DNA of 64,000 nt. Origin: Parasedimentitalea huanghaiensis. GTDB lineage: Bacteria > Pseudomonadota > Alphaproteobacteria > Rhodobacterales > Rhodobacteraceae. Below, piece by piece: positions 27,151-36,365 of the stretch. How positions within the stretch are numbered: position 1 is the first letter of the stretch; each line of letters starts with the position of its first letter. A program made the position numbers and the translations under genes. The stretch covers positions 1-64,000 of the forward strand of contig NZ_WQLV01000002.1 in NCBI RefSeq assembly GCF_009753675.1. Reading direction: 5' to 3'. Below the pieces are notes generated by a model. That model was not told the origin of the DNA. It did not search any database and saw only the letters and a program-made list of their open reading frames with translations.

Positions 27151-27881
27151 TTGATACTAGCCTCCTAGATTGCGACCGCCCGTATGGGTTGAAACCCCCT
27201 TCTCGAACAATTGCACCCAGCTAGGGCAAAACTGTCCAAGTTGTTCTATAGTCTGAAACTATTCAGTGCCGGTGTCGGCAATCGACGAACCTAAGGTTGC
27301 GCAAAATGGCAGTGTTCAGCGTGCGAATTCGGTTTTCGTCATCACGATATTGCCTGTAACCATGCTCCAATTACGAAGACCATATTAACTAAAACTGGTG
27401 TAGTTTTGCTTAATTGCCATAAAGTTTTAATAGAACGATTGTTCACTATACAGAGAGCATTGCTGGCGCGGCATCGAGAACAACCAGCATTTATTGGCCG
27501 GTCTGCATCTTTGGCCGAAGGCTAACTGGCCCAATTCCAGCGCCCAATCCACATACACTGCACAGTTTCAGAGCCGCGCAAACATGTAGCAGCCCCAAAC
27601 TCGGCACAATTTGCCCTTAATTGACGAGACCGTTAACCATTTGGTAACTTGTGAAGCAAACGAGTTACACATTCGACAAAGATCAATGAAGATGAGGCAA
27701 ACAAGACACTACCTGGCCTAATTCCGGGTAGGAATATCCATTCAAACTATAGACAAATGACTTAAAATTGTCGCATGATACACCAAAATAGGCCGCAAAA
27801 GACGGTCGATGAGCGACAATACAATCAGGCACCTGCGTAGCTAAGCTACGGATAACAGGTAAATTAGCGAGCGGTAAAACT
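27151..27881. other. 731-base divergent intergenic region with a 5'-leader hairpin
   Basis: No gene is supported. It separates the prkA operon (minus) and the adhesin operon (plus), so both promoters should lie here. It is more AT-rich than its flanks. CGTAGC-TAA-GCTACG (27836-27850) is a perfect short dyad 30 bases before the adhesin start, flanked by ACCTG and CAGGT, and could be a leader hairpin or operator. Confidence 0.45.
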
Positions 27882-30704
27882 ATGAGCACTGTCGGATACA
27901 TCGTCCGTGATATGACGGGCACGAAACAGCACGGCAATTTCGCCGAAGGCACTCCCTCCACCATTGATACAGGTTTGTCAAAAGACATATCCCTGAATCT
28001 TGCCCCTTCGGATGTTGAAAGCTATGCGCGTCGCGGACAAGATCTGCACATCACGCTGGCCAACGGTGAAAGCCTTGTTCTGGACGGTTACTTCAACACA
28101 TCGGCAACTGGCGGCAAGAACTTGTTCTTAAGCCAGGAAGGTGAATTTATCGAAGTGGTTCTGGAGGATCGCGCCGAGGGGATGCTGTTTGCATCTTATG
28201 AGTCGCTGGATCTGACCGGAAAATGGAGCGCCTACGACGAGATGGTGTTCCTTGACGTTGATCGCATCGAACCTGTTGTTGCCCCTCTGATTGCCGCGCC
28301 CTTTCTCGGTGGCGGCGTCGCAGCCGGAGCCGCAGTGGTTGGTGGCGCAGCTGTTCTAGGCGGCGGAGGAGGCGGCGGCGGAGGATCAACTGATACGACG
28401 CCACCTACAGTTGACATCACTGCGGGCACTCAATCCACTGGTCATGTTGTCAATGCCGACGACCATACCAACAATCCGACGATCACCGGCACGGGCGAGC
28501 CCGGCGCAACGGTTTCATTGGAAATTAACGGCACCACACGAACCACAACGGTCGCTAACGATGGTAGCTGGTCGGTTAGCTTTGACACCAGCGAGATCTC
28601 AACTGGTGAATATGACACCAACATTACCATTGTTACAACTGACGCGAGCGGCAACAGCACCACCACGACTGATGTACTGGAAGTCGACACCATTGCCCCG
28701 ACGGCCTCAACCGACACAGTTGAAGGTGACGATGTTATCAACGCCGTAGAAGCCTCTGATGGTGTTGTACTGACGGGCACAGGTGAAGCTGGTGCCTCGA
28801 TCGAGGTCACGTTCCAAGGTGAAACCCAGACGACCACTGTTGCCAGCGACGGCAGCTGGTCTGCCAGTTATGCAGCGTCAACCATCACTGCGGGCACCTA
28901 CGACAGCACCATAACTGTAGTGTCGACAGATGCGGCCGGGAACAGCTCGACTTCGACACACACAGTCACAGTCGACACCACAACCAGCATTTCCATAGAT
29001 TCACTATTGGCTGGCGACAACGTCATAAACGCAGCTGAACATAGCAGTGGCGTGACAGTGACAGGCACCGCCGAAGCGGGCTCAACTGTAGTTGTCACCC
29101 TAGGGTCGGTGACCCATACGGTTACCACAGACGCAAGCGGCAACTGGTCCTCGACATATTCCAGTGCCGAGATTCCAACCGGGACATATACGTCCACTTT
29201 AACCGCTGTTTCGACCGACCTGGCTGGCAACACAGCGACCACCACAGGATCAGTAGCCGTTGATACAGTCGCTCCGACCGCAACTGTGAATACCGTCGAA
29301 GGCAACGATGTCATCAATGCAGCCGAAGCCTCGAACGGAGTCCTGCTAACTGGCGCCGGCGAGCCTGGAGCGTCGATTGATGTGACATTCCAAGGTGTAA
29401 CACAGTCTACGACAGTTGCAGCCAACGGGAGCTGGTCAGTCAATTATGCGGCATCCAGCGTTGCTGCAGGCACCTACGGCAGTGTTGTCTCTGTCGTCAC
29501 CACAGATGCAGCTGGCAACAGTTCGACTACCACGCATAATGTTGCAGTAGATACCGAAACAAGTGTCACACTCGATGCTGCTGTTGCTGGTGACAACATC
29601 ATTAATGGTTCCGAGCGTAGCAGCGGTGTGACCCTGACAGGAACCGCCGAGGCGGGTTCCTCTGTGATTGTAACCTTGGGCGCGGTCAGCCACACGGTGA
29701 CTGCTGATGCCAGTGGCAATTGGTCCTCAGCATTTTCCAGTGCTGAAATCCCATCTGGCGACTACAATGCTACAATCTCTGCAGTTTCAACCGATCTGGC
29801 TGGCAATACCGCGACTGCAACTGGAAACGTTGCGATTGACACAAGCACTTTTGTCAGTATCGACGGCAACCAAGCTGGCGGAGACAACATCGTAAGTCTG
29901 GCCGAAGCACAGGCCGGTGTCACGTTGACAGGCGTTGCCGAACCTGGAGCCACGGTTATCGTAACGGTTGGTGGGGTCAATCGTACCGCAACAGTGGATG
30001 CCTCAGGAAACTGGTCTGCCTTGTTTGAATCCGGCGCGATTGCAACGGGCGAATACAGCACAACAGTTAGTGTGACCTCCACAGATTTGGCCGGAAACTC
30101 TCGGACGTCTACAGCACCTTTGACAGTTGACACGTTTGTCGACAACCCAGAGGTGACAACTGTGACGTTCAACGGCAGTGGCGATGTTCGCCGCATCAGC
30201 ACCGAGGGCATTGGCGACACTTACACTGTACATAGTCTGGAAGCCGGAGGCGTTGTCGGCGTCCCAGCCGCAACGCAGGATCCACTTCTTCCGTCAGAAA
30301 CCGAATTCACCTTTGGCACAGCTGTCTCAGATGGGACACATCTGGTGATCTCGGGCGCAGACGCTGTGGGCAACAGCGCGAGCACCCTATTGGTGCTCGA
30401 AGACAACGCAACAGAGGTCGGATCAACCGACCACACTGGTCTGTCGCAATTCAACGTCGATACTGTGAACCTCGATTATGCCGAGAACGTAAACCTCACC
30501 CTGACCGAAGCTGATATCAGAGCTCTGTCCAACAACTCTGATACCGTGACAATCCACGGCGGCACTGACGATACTGTCAATGTGTCTGGGGCGGTCGCCA
30601 CTGGCGCGACACAGGTGCACAATGGTCAAGTCTACGATGTCTACACCATCGGCAGTGACGGCGCGACTTTGGTGATCGAAGACGACATCAACGTGATCAT
30701 CTGA
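27882..30704 (+). CDS. BapA-like type I secreted adhesin with six Ig-like repeats
   Basis: Probable cell-surface biofilm adhesin, 940 residues. Residues 1-130 form a BapA-prefix-like domain, followed by an Ala/Gly hydrophobic stretch and a run of glycines (160-168). Six Ig-like repeats follow at about 171-270, 271-366, 367-462, 463-558, 559-654 and 655-751, each ending in a VDT-like motif and containing DASGNW or DGSW and STDxAGN. The last about 190 residues have no repeat and end in hydrophobic INVII, as type I secretion targets do. No N-terminal signal peptide. Four export and surface genes follow in order. It is short for this class, in which adhesins often exceed several thousand residues. 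Confidence 0.87.
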   Translation: MSTVGYIVRDMTGTKQHGNFAEGTPSTIDTGLSKDISLNLAPSDVESYARRGQDLHITLANGESLVLDGYFNTSATGGKNLFLSQEGEFIEVVLEDRAEGMLFASYESLDLTGKWSAYDEMVFLDVDRIEPVVAPLIAAPFLGGGVAAGAAVVGGAAVLGGGGGGGGGSTDTTPPTVDITAGTQSTGHVVNADDHTNNPTITGTGEPGATVSLEINGTTRTTTVANDGSWSVSFDTSEISTGEYDTNITIVTTDASGNSTTTTDVLEVDTIAPTASTDTVEGDDVINAVEASDGVVLTGTGEAGASIEVTFQGETQTTTVASDGSWSASYAASTITAGTYDSTITVVSTDAAGNSSTSTHTVTVDTTTSISIDSLLAGDNVINAAEHSSGVTVTGTAEAGSTVVVTLGSVTHTVTTDASGNWSSTYSSAEIPTGTYTSTLTAVSTDLAGNTATTTGSVAVDTVAPTATVNTVEGNDVINAAEASNGVLLTGAGEPGASIDVTFQGVTQSTTVAANGSWSVNYAASSVAAGTYGSVVSVVTTDAAGNSSTTTHNVAVDTETSVTLDAAVAGDNIINGSERSSGVTLTGTAEAGSSVIVTLGAVSHTVTADASGNWSSAFSSAEIPSGDYNATISAVSTDLAGNTATATGNVAIDTSTFVSIDGNQAGGDNIVSLAEAQAGVTLTGVAEPGATVIVTVGGVNRTATVDASGNWSALFESGAIATGEYSTTVSVTSTDLAGNSRTSTAPLTVDTFVDNPEVTTVTFNGSGDVRRISTEGIGDTYTVHSLEAGGVVGVPAATQDPLLPSETEFTFGTAVSDGTHLVISGADAVGNSASTLLVLEDNATEVGSTDHTGLSQFNVDTVNLDYAENVNLTLTEADIRALSNNSDTVTIHGGTDDTVNVSGAVATGATQVHNGQVYDVYTIGSDGATLVIEDDINVII
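28692..29843 (+). repeat. Two tandem 576-base units within the adhesin gene
   Basis: Repeats 2 and 4 of the adhesin (VEGDDVINAVEAS and VEGNDVINAAEAS, with VTFQG) resemble each other more than they resemble 3 and 5 (LTGTAEAG, VTLG, HTVT, SSAEIP), which also match each other. The unit is therefore a pair of 96-residue domains, 28692-29267 and 29268-29843, duplicated in tandem. Confidence 0.75.
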
Positions 30705-30710
30705 TCATCC

Positions 30711-30741
30711 GACCCGGCGGCCCATTGCAGGCAGCCGGGTC
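30711..30741 (+). terminator. Intercistronic hairpin between adhesin and TolC genes
   Basis: GACCCGGC (30711-30718) pairs with GCCGGGTC (30734-30741). An A-rich stretch follows instead of a T-tract, so full termination is unlikely. A stable hairpin here would protect or partly separate the adhesin message from the exporter genes. Confidence 0.55.
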
Positions 30742-30779
30742 CAACAAAAAACCCGAAAACAAACGGGCAAGAGGGCACA

Positions 30780-32078
30780 ATGCACTTGGGACGACGTATC
30801 AGCGCGATTGCACTGCTATGCAGCCTGTCTGCTTGTGCAGACACATTGCCGTTCTTGAACAACTCGGCCACTGACACTGACACATCCCAACAAAGCAACT
30901 TTTCCCAACCGGAAGGGGATCAAAGCTCCGAGGTGATCGCCACCTTGCTAGAGCGCCGTTCCTTGCTGGAAGAAGGAAGTTCTTATGATACCGTCGGCAC
31001 TGCGGCACTTGACGCGTCAGCGCGATCATCCGAAGCAGAACTGACAAGCGCAAAACTCCGGGCTGAAGCCAGCTTGAAAAACTGGCTTCCTACCCTTGGC
31101 CCCTCAGTCAGTCTGACCGATCTGGGAGACCTGGTGGCTGGGATTCTGATTGAACAGGTATTGTTCGACAACGGACGCCGTAAGGCCGAACGTGAATTTG
31201 CAGCCGCAGACGTTGAAGTCGCGGCCGTAAACCTGTCAATCGACATGAACAATAGGGTTGAAACCGCAGTAGCGCTTTATGTATCAGCCCTACGTGGTGA
31301 CGAGAAAGCAGCTTTGGGCAGTCGTGCCTTGGGCAGAATGCAAGAGTTTGAACGGGTCGTCCGTGGCCGTGTCGAAGGCGGCGTATCAGACGGCGCAGAC
31401 CTAAGGGTGGTTCAAAGCAAAATAGATGGCATCCGATCAGCGCGTGCAACAGCAAATGACGCGGCAACGACTTCACGCGCCGAGCTCAAGGCGCTGACCG
31501 GACAAGAGTTCGACATCGCACCCACCCATTTATCGCTGGGCACACCCGCCGAAGGCTCTCATTTCTTGACTGTTCTAAAGGCCAGCGCAGAAGCGACCCG
31601 TGCGGTCGCCCAAACCAAAGTTGAGCGCTCCGGGCTGCTGCCTCAGGTGGCGGCTGCGGGAAGTGTCACCTCTGACGGTTCTGGTGCGGGACTGACACTG
31701 GATATGCCGACGCCACTTGGTTTTGGCACTCCGGCCCTTCTGAAAGCCATTGAATCGGCTCGTGAAACTGCCCAAAGGCAGGTCGCAGAGGCGGAAGAAG
31801 ACGCACGCCGCAACTATAGCCGCCAGACCCAGAGACTGGCGTCATACCGTCGGCAAGAAGCCGAGGCCGCCTCCCTAGCCCGCACCAGCCGCGAGACTTA
31901 TCAGCTGTTCCAAGCACAGTTTGATGCTGGACAGCGCTCTGTTCTGGATGTGGTCTCAATTTATGAAGAATGGGTACAGCGCGAACATGCCCATATCGAT
32001 GCCAAATACGAAGTCGTGCTGATCCAACTGGCACTTGCCCGGGATCTTGGCATTTTGGCGGACGGAGATGCAATTTGA
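30780..32078 (+). CDS. TolC-family outer-membrane factor with lipoprotein signal
   Basis: Outer-membrane channel of the type I system, 432 residues. The N-terminus has a lipobox, LCSLSAC with Cys19, so it is probably lipid-anchored. The mature part has two TolC-like repeats of coiled-coil helices, as in ADVEVAAVNLSIDMNNRVETAVA and DVVSIYEEWVQREHAHIDAK near the end. It works with the ABC exporter and HlyD protein downstream to export the adhesin. RBS GAGGG precedes the ATG, and the stop overlaps the next gene start. Confidence 0.9.
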   Translation: MHLGRRISAIALLCSLSACADTLPFLNNSATDTDTSQQSNFSQPEGDQSSEVIATLLERRSLLEEGSSYDTVGTAALDASARSSEAELTSAKLRAEASLKNWLPTLGPSVSLTDLGDLVAGILIEQVLFDNGRRKAEREFAAADVEVAAVNLSIDMNNRVETAVALYVSALRGDEKAALGSRALGRMQEFERVVRGRVEGGVSDGADLRVVQSKIDGIRSARATANDAATTSRAELKALTGQEFDIAPTHLSLGTPAEGSHFLTVLKASAEATRAVAQTKVERSGLLPQVAAAGSVTSDGSGAGLTLDMPTPLGFGTPALLKAIESARETAQRQVAEAEEDARRNYSRQTQRLASYRRQEAEAASLARTSRETYQLFQAQFDAGQRSVLDVVSIYEEWVQREHAHIDAKYEVVLIQLALARDLGILADGDAI

Positions 32079-34405
32079 CCCAGTTTGAGGATCAAAAACC
32101 GCCTGCCAAAAGCAAGGCCAGAAGCAACAGCGCAGGTGTTGTGAAGATGACCAAGGCGGTGACCCTGACAATGGGCCACTCCAAACCACCAGCATCTGAC
32201 CAAGCTATTGCCAATCCACAGTCGCAGGTCTCAGTGCAGCCCCCTGCCCCGGTTTACAACAATAGTGACAGTCAGGAAGTCAACGCCCTGATCGAGGGCA
32301 CAGCTGCCCGCATCGAACACCGCGCCACTCTTATTTCTACCTTTGCGGGCCTGAAAGGCACCGAGGTGCCTGTCAGCGATTTGAGCGAATATCTGTGGAC
32401 GCACAGCCCCGGCGAAGAAGTCACTCTTGATCTGCTGGCCGATGCCCTGGAAACCACAGGCATTCTTCCCAAGATCAGCCACAATGCCCAGGTTCGTCCT
32501 GAGACATGGCCGGCGCTGACAATGATGCGCGGAGGTCAATGTGTTTTGGTGTTGTCGCAGAACGGTGACACTCTCTCTATCTTTGACACCACCTGCCCGG
32601 ACAACCGCGCTGAAGTTCCAGTGAGTGAATTTGCGCCGGTTTTTAGCGGAACCACACTAACCGGGCGCGCCTCGCTGAAGCAAATGGCAGCACGCCATAC
32701 GCCCAAACTGGCCAATGATCACTGGTTCTGGGGCGAGTTCCCAAAATATCGCCGCCAAGTCGGTGAAATCATGCTGGGATCACTAGTGTCCAACCTGTTG
32801 GCGGTCTCTGTCGCCTTATTCTCCTTGCAGGTCTATGACCGGGTGATCCCGCACCAGTCTCAGGCGACATTGTGGGTCCTAGCGATGGGTGCACTTCTCG
32901 CCATCGGTCTAGAGGCGATGTTGAAGCTGGCACGCGCGCGATTGACAGACGCGGCTGGTCGACAGATCGAATTGTCGGTGCAACGCAACCTGATGCAGCG
33001 TCTCATCGGGATGCGTTCGGATAAAAAGCCGCTCCCGCCTTCGGGTTTGTTTGCCGCGATGCGGGATTTTGGCTCGGTGCGCGAGTTCTTTACGTCCTCC
33101 ACCATCGCCACCCTGGCTGACGTGCCTTTTGTTGCCGTATTCTTGCTGCTTGTCGCTTCAATTGCCGGGCCGATTGTCTGGGTCATTGTATTGGGCGGCA
33201 TACTGATGCTGTTACCCGCCTATTTCATGCAGAAACGCATGATTGCCTTAACCCGCCAAACCCAGGGTGCAAATGCCAAAGCCGGACGTCTGCTGCACGA
33301 GGTGGTGAGCGAACTGGACACCCTGAAAACGCAACGCGGTGAAGAGCGTATGTTGCGGATCTGGGATGAGCTGAATGCACTGTCATCGCAGTCCTCAACT
33401 GAACAGCGTCGCCTGTCTAGTGCCCTGACGTATTGGTCGCAGGGCATTCAGCAGGTTACTTATGTTGCGGCGGTGGTGCTTGGCACATTCATGGTGTTTG
33501 CCGGTGAGTTCACAGTAGGAACCATAATCGCCACCGGGATCTTGACCAGCCGCACCCTGGCTCCGCTGACCCAATTTGCTGGTACAATGGCCCGCTGGAC
33601 CAATGTCAAAGCTGCACTCGAGGCATTAGACGCCATTGCGCTGGCACCGCAGGAAAAAGAGGCAAATCGGTCCTATTTGCGCCGCCAGACGCTGCAGGGG
33701 CGGTTTGATCTGCGCGAAGTTGAATACCGTTATGAAGAGGATGGCGCTCCAACTTTGGATGTCGCTGGCATCGCTATTACCCCAGGCCAGCGCATCGCGG
33801 TGCTGGGGGCCAATGGCTCAGGTAAGTCAACACTGCTAAAGGTACTCTCGGGCCTGTATAGCCCCGATCGAGGTCGAGTGATGATAGATGGCACCGACAT
33901 GGCCCAGATCGACCCCCGCGATTTGCGCCGAAATGTCGGGTATCTCAGCCAAGAAGTTCGGCTGTTCACTGGCTCGCTACGTGACAACTTGAATTTAAAC
34001 CAGCTGGAACGCAACGACGAGCGACTGCTACACGCGCTGGAGTTTGCCGGCCTTGGGGCCTATGTGCGCGGCCACCACAAAGGGCTTGACCTGCAGATCA
34101 GTGATGGCGGCGAAGGGCTGTCTATAGGGCAACGGCAATCCATCGGCTGGGCGCGGCTGTGGCTGCAAGACCCATCCGTTGTGCTCCTGGACGAACCCAC
34201 CGCCGCGTTGGATCAAACGCTTGAACGCACTTTGGTCAGTCGGCTCGAGACATGGCTACAGGGTCGCACAGCCGTGATTGCCACCCACCGGATGCCAATC
34301 CTGTCACTGACCAACCGGACCTTGATCCTGCAAGCGGGCCGCATGGTTGTGGATGGACCGCGTGATCAGGTCCTGGCTCATCTGGCTGCCGGGGAAGGTA
34401 AATGA
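32075..34405 (+). CDS. Type I secretion ABC exporter with degenerate C39-like domain (LssB/LapB type)
   Basis: 776 residues from a TTG at 32075, which overlaps the tolC stop as TTGA and has GGAG nine bases upstream. An ATG at 32147 is the alternative. The N-terminal peptidase C39-like domain (about 60-190) lacks the catalytic Cys context, as in exporters that bind but do not cleave RTX or adhesin substrates. Six transmembrane helices follow, then the nucleotide-binding domain: Walker A GANGSGKST (near 577), LSIGQRQS signature, and Walker B VVLLDEPTAALD (near 701). Exports the adhesin. Confidence 0.93.
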   Translation: MTQFEDQKPPAKSKARSNSAGVVKMTKAVTLTMGHSKPPASDQAIANPQSQVSVQPPAPVYNNSDSQEVNALIEGTAARIEHRATLISTFAGLKGTEVPVSDLSEYLWTHSPGEEVTLDLLADALETTGILPKISHNAQVRPETWPALTMMRGGQCVLVLSQNGDTLSIFDTTCPDNRAEVPVSEFAPVFSGTTLTGRASLKQMAARHTPKLANDHWFWGEFPKYRRQVGEIMLGSLVSNLLAVSVALFSLQVYDRVIPHQSQATLWVLAMGALLAIGLEAMLKLARARLTDAAGRQIELSVQRNLMQRLIGMRSDKKPLPPSGLFAAMRDFGSVREFFTSSTIATLADVPFVAVFLLLVASIAGPIVWVIVLGGILMLLPAYFMQKRMIALTRQTQGANAKAGRLLHEVVSELDTLKTQRGEERMLRIWDELNALSSQSSTEQRRLSSALTYWSQGIQQVTYVAAVVLGTFMVFAGEFTVGTIIATGILTSRTLAPLTQFAGTMARWTNVKAALEALDAIALAPQEKEANRSYLRRQTLQGRFDLREVEYRYEEDGAPTLDVAGIAITPGQRIAVLGANGSGKSTLLKVLSGLYSPDRGRVMIDGTDMAQIDPRDLRRNVGYLSQEVRLFTGSLRDNLNLNQLERNDERLLHALEFAGLGAYVRGHHKGLDLQISDGGEGLSIGQRQSIGWARLWLQDPSVVLLDEPTAALDQTLERTLVSRLETWLQGRTAVIATHRMPILSLTNRTLILQAGRMVVDGPRDQVLAHLAAGEGK

Positions 34406-35571
34406 GCGAAGCCGAAGAGGATCTAGCCGCATCGACGCGCGGTGCCAGCCGGATCATCTATCTTGTCGGGCTCGCTCTGGTTCTCTTTCTGGTGTGGGCC
34501 GCAATTGCCTGGGTTGATGAGATTGTACGCGCTGATGGCGAAGTTGTCTCTTCGTCGCGTGCTCAGATTGTACAAAACCTTGAAGGTGGTATCCTCGCCG
34601 AGCTTAATGTTCATCAGGGCGATACAGTGGCAGCCGGTCAGGTCCTCGCCAAGCTACAAGATACCAAGTTTCGGGCCGCGAAAGACGACCTGCAAGACCA
34701 GATCGACGCACTTGAAATCCGTCGCCTGCGCCTCGAGGCCGAGATGGAGGGCGCATATGATTTTATGGTCCCCGAAGAACTGGCGAAACGATCCGCCCAG
34801 ACACTGTCATCGGAACGGGCATTGCTAAACGCACGCCAAACCAATTTTGCAGGCCGCCGCGATGGCGCCCGCGAGATTATGGATCAGTTGCAAGACGAGC
34901 TGACCAATATGGAACAGCTATACAAGAAGAAGATCGTCGCCCTGATCGAAGTGAACAAAGCCAAACAAGCTGTCAGCGACGCGCGTCTGAAGTACAACGA
35001 AATCGGAACTCAGGCTGGCTTGGAATTAGCCGAGGAGTATTCACAAACACTGCAGGATCTGACCTCGCGCAGGCAGGACCTGCGGCTGGCACAGGATCAA
35101 CTAAACCGGACTGTGATTACCTCACCTATGGCTGGCATCGTTAACAGTCTTGCTATCACAACGATTGGCGGTGTCATTCGCCCGGGCGAAGAAATTCTGG
35201 AAATCATTCCAATGGGCGAAGAGCTGTTTGTCGAAGCGCGCGTAAAGCCGGAGAACATCGCTAGTGTCGAACCCGGTCAGGACGCGACGATAAAACTGTC
35301 GGCCTATGACTACACAATCTACGGCACCCTCAAAGGCAAAGTGGATTTTGTATCGGCTGATACGTTTGAAGATGAACGCAACCCTCGAGCTCCGCCCTAT
35401 TACCGCGTGACTGTCAGGGTTGATAGATCAGGTTTGACCGAGAGACAGCAAGACATCGAGATCCGCCCGGGCATGCGAGCGACGGCCGAACTTCAAACCG
35501 GTTCAAAGACCATCCTGCAATACCTGCTCAAACCGCTTTACAAATCCCGCGAGGCATTTCGGGAACCCTAA
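34402..35571 (+). CDS. HlyD-family membrane fusion protein of the type I system
   Basis: Periplasmic adaptor of 389 residues linking the ABC exporter to the outer-membrane factor. One transmembrane helix lies at about 17-37 (IIYLVGLALVLFLVWAAIAW). A biotinyl-lipoyl-like half (GEVVSSSRAQIVQNLEGG), a long coiled-coil hairpin (about 90-235) and a beta-barrel ending in GMRATAELQTGSKTILQYLL follow. It starts in an ATGA overlap with the exporter stop. Confidence 0.93.
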   Translation: MSEAEEDLAASTRGASRIIYLVGLALVLFLVWAAIAWVDEIVRADGEVVSSSRAQIVQNLEGGILAELNVHQGDTVAAGQVLAKLQDTKFRAAKDDLQDQIDALEIRRLRLEAEMEGAYDFMVPEELAKRSAQTLSSERALLNARQTNFAGRRDGAREIMDQLQDELTNMEQLYKKKIVALIEVNKAKQAVSDARLKYNEIGTQAGLELAEEYSQTLQDLTSRRQDLRLAQDQLNRTVITSPMAGIVNSLAITTIGGVIRPGEEILEIIPMGEELFVEARVKPENIASVEPGQDATIKLSAYDYTIYGTLKGKVDFVSADTFEDERNPRAPPYYRVTVRVDRSGLTERQQDIEIRPGMRATAELQTGSKTILQYLLKPLYKSREAFREP

Positions 35572-35574
35572 AAG

Positions 35575-35617
35575 CACCAACGGCTTGCATCCCCCAGGAT
35601 ACAAGCCGCTGTTGGTG
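35575..35617. terminator. Long hairpin between the secretion operon and the convergent protease gene
   Basis: CACCAAC, GGCTTG and ATCC on the left pair with GGAT, CAAGCC and GTTGGTG on the right, with small bulges. It lies between convergent genes, without a strong T-tract, and is likely a bidirectional transcription end. Confidence 0.7.
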
Positions 35618-35648
35618 TTAGCGCAGATCGACAACGTTGCCCGGTGGG

Positions 35649-36365
35649 TTAGCCCGCCCGGCGGATCAGCAGCTGTACAGCTTGGTCAAGTGTCGTCCCA
35701 ATAGACACTCGTCTGTTCCCCATCGCCGCCTTGGCTGACACAACCGAGACGACCCTTGGTGCCTGTCCAGGTGTCACCGCTAGCACCGGCGCACCGGAGG
35801 CTCCAAATTCAACCCGGCAAGACATAACCAAGGTCTCACTCTGGCGTGCAAGCACATGGCAGGGCTGTTCCAGGCTCGGTTTGGTAGCTTGCAGGTGGGT
35901 ATAGGACAGCACCCCCACCGCATCGCCCCTCTGAGGAGCAGCAGCCATGGCAAAAGGCTGGATTTCACTTCCACTTATTGGCCGGTCCAGTCGAAGGACG
36001 GCGATATCATGCCCAATCTGCGACTGCCCTTGGCGCCGAAACTGATACTTAGGGTGCACAGCAACCTTGGTAACCGTTCTAGCAGCTTTTATCCTTCGAC
36101 CATTTAGGCCCGCCTCAAATCTGATCGACGTTGGTTTGATTGCCCGGCCAGAATGCTGATCATAAACGCAATGCGCCGCTGTCAGCACAAGGTTCGGCGC
36201 AATCAATGCACCGGTACACATACTTCGCCCAGCAATGTTCAGCCGACCTACGGCCTCCCATCCCGGTACGGATCTGACGCTTACAGACGGATCACCCGCC
36301 GTCGCGCCTTGCGGCAATGCCCACATAAGGCAAACCGCGACCACTCCAAAAAATAGTCTCATCAT
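35649..36365 (-). CDS. Secreted trypsin-like serine protease
   Basis: About 238 residues with a Sec signal peptide ending near QGATA. The chymotrypsin triad is visible as His in TAAHC, Asp in HDIAVLRL and Ser in EFGASGAPVL. The usual GDSGGP becomes GASGAP, so the residue before the serine motif differs, and the fold belongs to the S1 group of bacterial extracellular or periplasmic proteases. GGAG lies just before the tandem ATG pair (36365/36362). It converges on the type I secretion operon, so a role in processing surface proteins is possible but unproven. Confidence 0.85.
   Translation of the reverse strand: MMRLFFGVVAVCLMWALPQGATAGDPSVSVRSVPGWEAVGRLNIAGRSMCTGALIAPNLVLTAAHCVYDQHSGRAIKPTSIRFEAGLNGRRIKAARTVTKVAVHPKYQFRRQGQSQIGHDIAVLRLDRPISGSEIQPFAMAAAPQRGDAVGVLSYTHLQATKPSLEQPCHVLARQSETLVMSCRVEFGASGAPVLAVTPGQAPRVVSVVSAKAAMGNRRVSIGTTLDQAVQLLIRRAG

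Noticed and set aside
28362-28390. GGC/GGA run in the adhesin gene as a slippage site or CpG feature
   Set aside because: It encodes a glycine linker between the prefix domain and the first repeat, and the reading frame is intact on both sides.
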